This document shows positions 61,268 through 64,000 of a stretch of 64,000 bases of DNA, in pieces. The DNA comes from DASUPK01 sp963695675 (GTDB lineage: Bacteria > Actinomycetota > Thermoleophilia > Solirubrobacterales > 70-9), in contig CAVOGY010000005.1 in the NCBI GenBank assembly GCA_963695675.1, positions 62,001-126,000 on the forward strand, written 5' to 3'. The notes under the pieces are model-generated. The model was given only the letters and a program-made list of their open reading frames with translations, was not told the DNA's origin and did no database searches. The position numbers and the translations under genes were made by a program. Within the stretch, counting starts at the first letter, position 1. Each line of letters opens with the position of its first letter.

Positions 61268-61287
61268 CCCGCCTCGCGGGTCTTTTC
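61268..61287 (+). terminator. hairpin with T-rich tail directly before the rpsT start codon
   Basis: CCCGC (61268-61272), loop CTC, GCGGG (61276-61280), then TCTTTTC up to the ATG at 61288. It has the form of a small intrinsic terminator but sits in the rpsT leader, so it may be an attenuator or a structure bound by S20. Confidence 0.4.
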
Positions 61288-61563
61288 ATGGCCAACATCG
61301 CGTCACAGAAGAAGCGAATCGCCCGCTCAGAGCGTGAGCGTCTCGAGAACTTGCGCTTCCGGAGCTCGGTGAAGACTTATTTCAAGCGGCTCGAGGGGGC
61401 GATCCAGTCCGGCGACGCCAATACTGTCTCGGCGGAGCACAGGGCGCTCGTATCCCGAATCGACAAGGCCGTCCAGCGGGGCGCCCTTCATCGGAACACC
61501 GGCGCCCGCAAGAAGGCGCGAGCCGCGGGCCTGGTTGGCGGCGCCTCGCAGAGCCAGGGCTAG
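61288..61563 (+). CDS. rpsT: 30S ribosomal protein S20
   Basis: S20 binds 16S rRNA at an early assembly step. The 91-residue, Lys/Arg-rich helical protein has ANIASQKKRIARSERERLEN, SSVKTYFKRLEGAI, and the C-terminal helix ALVSRIDKAVQRGALHRNTG with KKARAAG, all typical. Length is normal. The leader holds a hairpin followed by T residues just before the ATG and no clear Shine-Dalgarno sequence. Its stop TAG shares the palindrome CTAG with the stop of holA on the other strand, so the genes converge with zero spacing. Confidence 0.95.
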   Translation: MANIASQKKRIARSERERLENLRFRSSVKTYFKRLEGAIQSGDANTVSAEHRALVSRIDKAVQRGALHRNTGARKKARAAGLVGGASQSQG

Positions 61564-62570
61564 CGGAGCGCCCAAGCGAGGGCCTCGGTGTCGTCGCGCA
61601 CCAGGCCGATCGCCCTGCGCAGGCTGAGCGTGAACGCAACGCGCTCGGGATAGTCGGATCCGCCTCGGGACCAGAGCTCGAGGTCCGCGAGGGCGCGAAT
61701 AGACGCATCGAAGTCCTCAGGCGAGCGTCCCCTGACCTTCGAGACGAGCATCTTGGCGGCGTACGGGTGCATGGAGAGACCCTTGGCCACCTCCCCCGCC
61801 GGCTTGCCCGCCTCCAGCTCGCTGGCCGCCCGCAGCGCCTGACGGAGACGGGGCGCCAGGGAGTAGACGATTCGAGGGAGCGCCACGCCCTGCGCGACCA
61901 GCCGCTCGGCGAGCCTCATCGTCTCGGCCTCGTCGCCCGCGACCACGGCATCCGCCAGGCTCCAGATCGCCTCCTCGGAGGTGTCGGAGATCATCGAATC
62001 GAGGTCGGCGGCCCCGACGCTGCCCGACTCCCCGGCCCAGAGCGCTAGGCGCTCGAGTTCCGTGCGGAGCCGCATCGGCCTGGGCCCCAGGCGCTCGACG
62101 AGCAGGCGGGCGGCGCCGGGCTCGAGCTCGAAGCCGAGCTCGCGCGCCTCGGCGACCAGTTGCTTCGGCAGATCCCGCTCCCGGGGCACGTCGAAGGTGA
62201 GCACCTCGCCTCCCGCCCTCTCGACGGCCTTCGCCAGCCCGGCGGGCGCCTTGCCGTGGGCGACCAGGGCGACGGTGGTCTCGGGCGGGATCTGGTCGAG
62301 CGCTTCGACTGCGCCCTCGACGTCGGCCTTGCCCCAGCCCTCGACTCCATCGACGAGCAGATAGCGGCGCGAGGCAATCAGGGAAATCGCGGCGAGCGAG
62401 GCCACCAGCCTCTCGACGTCGGGCGAGCGCTGCCCGTCCCCGGCCTCGAAGAGCTCGAGCGCCCCGGCTCCGCCCTCCCGCTCGGCGCGTTCTCGCAGCC
62501 GGCCGCGAGCCCTGGCGATCTTCGCCTCGTCCGCACCGGCGATCAGGTAGGCCGGCTTCATCTCCGCCAT
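61560..62570 (-). CDS. holA: DNA polymerase III delta subunit
   Basis: HolA opens the beta clamp as part of the clamp loader. The 336-residue protein has the start KPAYLIAGADEAKIARARGR, a degenerate AAA+ domain (SLIASRRYLLVDGVEGWGKA), LVAHGKAPAGLAKAVE, and PRPMRLRTELERLALWAG. The C-terminal collar helices (HPYAAKMLVSKVRGRSPEDF) complete it. It lacks a Walker A, as delta subunits do. The ATG at 62570 has TAGACT 7 nt upstream. comEC lies upstream on the same strand; comEC-holA-rpsT clustering is common in bacteria. Confidence 0.93.
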   Translation of the reverse strand: MAEMKPAYLIAGADEAKIARARGRLRERAEREGGAGALELFEAGDGQRSPDVERLVASLAAISLIASRRYLLVDGVEGWGKADVEGAVEALDQIPPETTVALVAHGKAPAGLAKAVERAGGEVLTFDVPRERDLPKQLVAEARELGFELEPGAARLLVERLGPRPMRLRTELERLALWAGESGSVGAADLDSMISDTSEEAIWSLADAVVAGDEAETMRLAERLVAQGVALPRIVYSLAPRLRQALRAASELEAGKPAGEVAKGLSMHPYAAKMLVSKVRGRSPEDFDASIRALADLELWSRGGSDYPERVAFTLSLRRAIGLVRDDTEALAWALR

Positions 62571-62577
62571 CCGTTCG

Positions 62578-62583
62578 AGTCTA
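62578..62583 (-). promoter_or_regulatory. holA: -10-like TAGACT before holA
   Basis: TAGACT on the minus strand ends 7 nt before the ATG at 62570, supporting this start over one 9 nt downstream. Confidence 0.45.
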
Positions 62584-62593
62584 GGGAGCAGGC

Positions 62594-62616
62594 GGGACGC
62601 CGGCCCCGGCCGTCCC
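62594..62616 (-). terminator. GC-rich imperfect hairpin between comEC and holA
   Basis: GGGACG (62594-62599) and CGTCCC (62611-62616) are exact inverted repeats around a CCGG-rich centre. It lies in the 121-base gap after the comEC stop. No T run follows, so factor-independent termination is doubtful. Confidence 0.3.
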
Positions 62617-62691
62617 ACCAAGCCCAAGCGCGAGAACGAATACGACAAGCACAACTCCTGCTCGCCTCGAACCCACCAAACGACCGCAACG

Positions 62692-64000
62692 CTACCCGCC
62701 GTTCGGGGCGACCAACCACCCAGATCCGTTGGCCGAGATGTCGATCTCGCCGTCCTCGTCCGTGCGCATGGTGGGCACGCCGTGTGAGCGAAGCTCGGCG
62801 AGTGTTCGCTCGGTGGGGTGGCCGTAGGAGTTGCCGGCACCGACCGAGATCACCGCCAGCTTCGGGAACGACCGTTCGAGCAGCTCATCCAGGCCGGCGT
62901 CCTCGGACCCATGGTGAGCCACCTTGAGCACGTCGACCGGACCCGGGTCGATCGGGACAGCCTCGGCCTCGGCATCGCCGGTGAGCAGCATCGAGAAGTG
63001 ATGCCAACGGGCGACGAGCACGACACAAAGTAGGTTTGGGTCCTCACCGGTCTCTCCGAGCAGCTCGCGGGGCGGCCAGACGGCGCTCAGGTGCAGTTCG
63101 CCCGAATCCAGTTCGCCGCCCTCCGCGAGCCGGTAGGGCTCGACGCCTGCCGCGAGCGCGGCTCTGCGCAGCCTGGAGTCGGCGCGCCCGTAAACCAGAC
63201 GGTCGACGTGGACCGAGCTGAGCAGCTCGCCAAGGTCCCCGGCGTGGTCTGATTGGTCGTGCGAGATGACGATCGCCGCGAGTCGGTCGATGCCAAGCTC
63301 GCGCAGGCGGTTCTCCACCCCATCCGCCGGCGGGCCGGTGTCGACGAGGAGCGGGGTGCCGTTGGGTGGATCGAGCAGGATCGAGTCCCCCTGGCCAACA
63401 TCGAGCACGCGCACGACCAGGTCGGTCCGCGGGGGAGCCGATGCGCGGGGTCCGAACGGCGACCAGAGCAGAAACGCGACCGCGAGCAACAGCAAGCCGG
63501 GACCAGCGACCGCGGCGCGCGGCATGGTCAGTCGCCATCCGCGCCGGAGCCAGCGCAGCAGCAACTCCATTGCGGCCAGCAGCGCCACGGAAGCCGCGGC
63601 CACGGACCAGAGCGAGCCGAGGTGAACGGTGAGCAACGCCCAATCCGGCGACCCGAGCCAGTGCGCGATCTGCGCGATGTAGGCGAGGCACAGCGAGTCG
63701 AGCCAGTTGATTGGCTCGACCGGTATCACCGGAAACTGGCCGGCGATCCCGGTGAGCATGCCCAGCCACATCGCCGGTGCGACCGCCGGCAGAGCCAGGA
63801 CATTCGCCGGCAGGGCGGCCGGCGAGAATTGGTCGAATGCCTCGGCCATCAGTGGGGCCGTTGCGACGGTCGCCGAGACGGTGACGGCCACCCCCTCCAC
63901 GAGCGCCCGGCGCACGGAGCCGCGGCTCGCATCCCCGGCGAGCGTTTCGGCCAGGCGCTTGGCCCAGAGCAGGATCCCGATTACCGCCGCGAAGCTCAGC
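62692..64000 (-). CDS. comEC: ComEC/Rec2 DNA uptake protein, 3' part (gene continues past the window)
   Basis: The frame is open from the right edge to a stop at 62692. It starts inside the competence domain (LSFAAVIGILLWAK) and continues with several membrane helices. A C-terminal metallo-beta-lactamase-like domain follows: VVRVLDVGQGDSILLDPPNG, ISHDQSDHAGDL, and LKVAHHGSEDAG. In the classical motif HxHxDH the first His pair is replaced by HDQSDH, as in many ComEC proteins. ComEC forms the channel for single-stranded DNA in natural transformation. Only this portion is seen, so competence cannot be judged, and comEA is probably upstream outside the window. Confidence 0.93.
   Translation of the reverse strand, partial: LSFAAVIGILLWAKRLAETLAGDASRGSVRRALVEGVAVTVSATVATAPLMAEAFDQFSPAALPANVLALPAVAPAMWLGMLTGIAGQFPVIPVEPINWLDSLCLAYIAQIAHWLGSPDWALLTVHLGSLWSVAAASVALLAAMELLLRWLRRGWRLTMPRAAVAGPGLLLLAVAFLLWSPFGPRASAPPRTDLVVRVLDVGQGDSILLDPPNGTPLLVDTGPPADGVENRLRELGIDRLAAIVISHDQSDHAGDLGELLSSVHVDRLVYGRADSRLRRAALAAGVEPYRLAEGGELDSGELHLSAVWPPRELLGETGEDPNLLCVVLVARWHHFSMLLTGDAEAEAVPIDPGPVDVLKVAHHGSEDAGLDELLERSFPKLAVISVGAGNSYGHPTERTLAELRSHGVPTMRTDEDGEIDISANGSGWLVAPNGG

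Noticed and set aside
59386..61287. Plus-strand open frame fused in front of rpsT
   Set aside because: It is antisense to murJ and only its last 91 codons are the real rpsT gene, which has its own ATG at 61288.
62571..62691. A small RNA or tRNA-like gene between comEC and holA
   Set aside because: There is a GC-rich hairpin but no cloverleaf, no T-loop consensus and no T run; evidence is insufficient.

Overview
This window is a GC-rich, densely packed bacterial chromosome segment, almost certainly from an actinobacterium. The class Thermoleophilia (Solirubrobacterales or Gaiellales type) is my best guess, from overall gene content, the hrcA-dnaJ-prmA-murI order, a PFK of the actinobacterial group and an AbiEi/DUF559 gene. 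That placement is inference; no rRNA or marker comparison was possible. I see no tRNA, rRNA, CRISPR array, intact insertion sequence or prophage gene. The assembly carries at least four single-base frameshifts in otherwise conserved or plausible genes (uvrA, a GAP-family protein, the tail of a sigma factor, a DUF1232 protein), all in G/C runs, so base-level errors are likely.

Layout: 1-10.1 kb holds a metallo-beta-lactamase-fold hydrolase, a membrane protein, uvrA coupled to an MFS gene, a VOC protein, a coiled-coil protein, a drug-type MFS exporter, a K+ channel and a GAP protein. 10.1-13.4 kb holds an F420/NADP oxidoreductase-like gene, an MMPL transporter remnant ending at a palindromic repeat, and uvrB. 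13.4-20.5 kb holds a SHOCT protein, a PhoD-like phosphatase, the overlapping chain rpsA-coaE-lytic transglycosylase-S1 protease, and a flavin oxidoreductase. 20.5-25.3 kb is the most unusual stretch: a sigma factor with a membrane segment and Gly/Ser tail, a double palindrome, a 50-residue Arg/Ser-rich peptide gene, an ABC exporter and a stand-alone protein kinase, the last three overlapping at stop/start codons. 25.3-30.5 kb holds polA, a DUF559 nuclease-like gene starting inside a second copy of the palindromic repeat, and malic enzyme. 30.5-37.1 kb is mixed metabolism, including a phosphofructokinase with pyrophosphate-type residues.

37-48 kb carries tryptophan biosynthesis in two blocks: trpF-trpB-trpA, and hisIE-trpE-trpG-trpD-trpC, separated by a CFA-synthase/SDR pair and an HtrA protease. 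48-55 kb is housekeeping: era, ybeY, phoH, a GatB/YqeY protein, murI, prmA, dnaJ, hrcA. 55-64 kb holds a MaoC dehydratase pair, lepA, a methyltransferase, murJ, rpsT, holA and the 3' part of comEC, which runs off the right edge.

Two features recur. Genes in operons overlap by 1-14 nt very often (ATGA, GTGA, TTGA, TGATG), implying translational coupling. Many first genes have a TANNNT hexamer 6-10 nt before the start codon and no Shine-Dalgarno sequence, the layout expected for leaderless transcripts.
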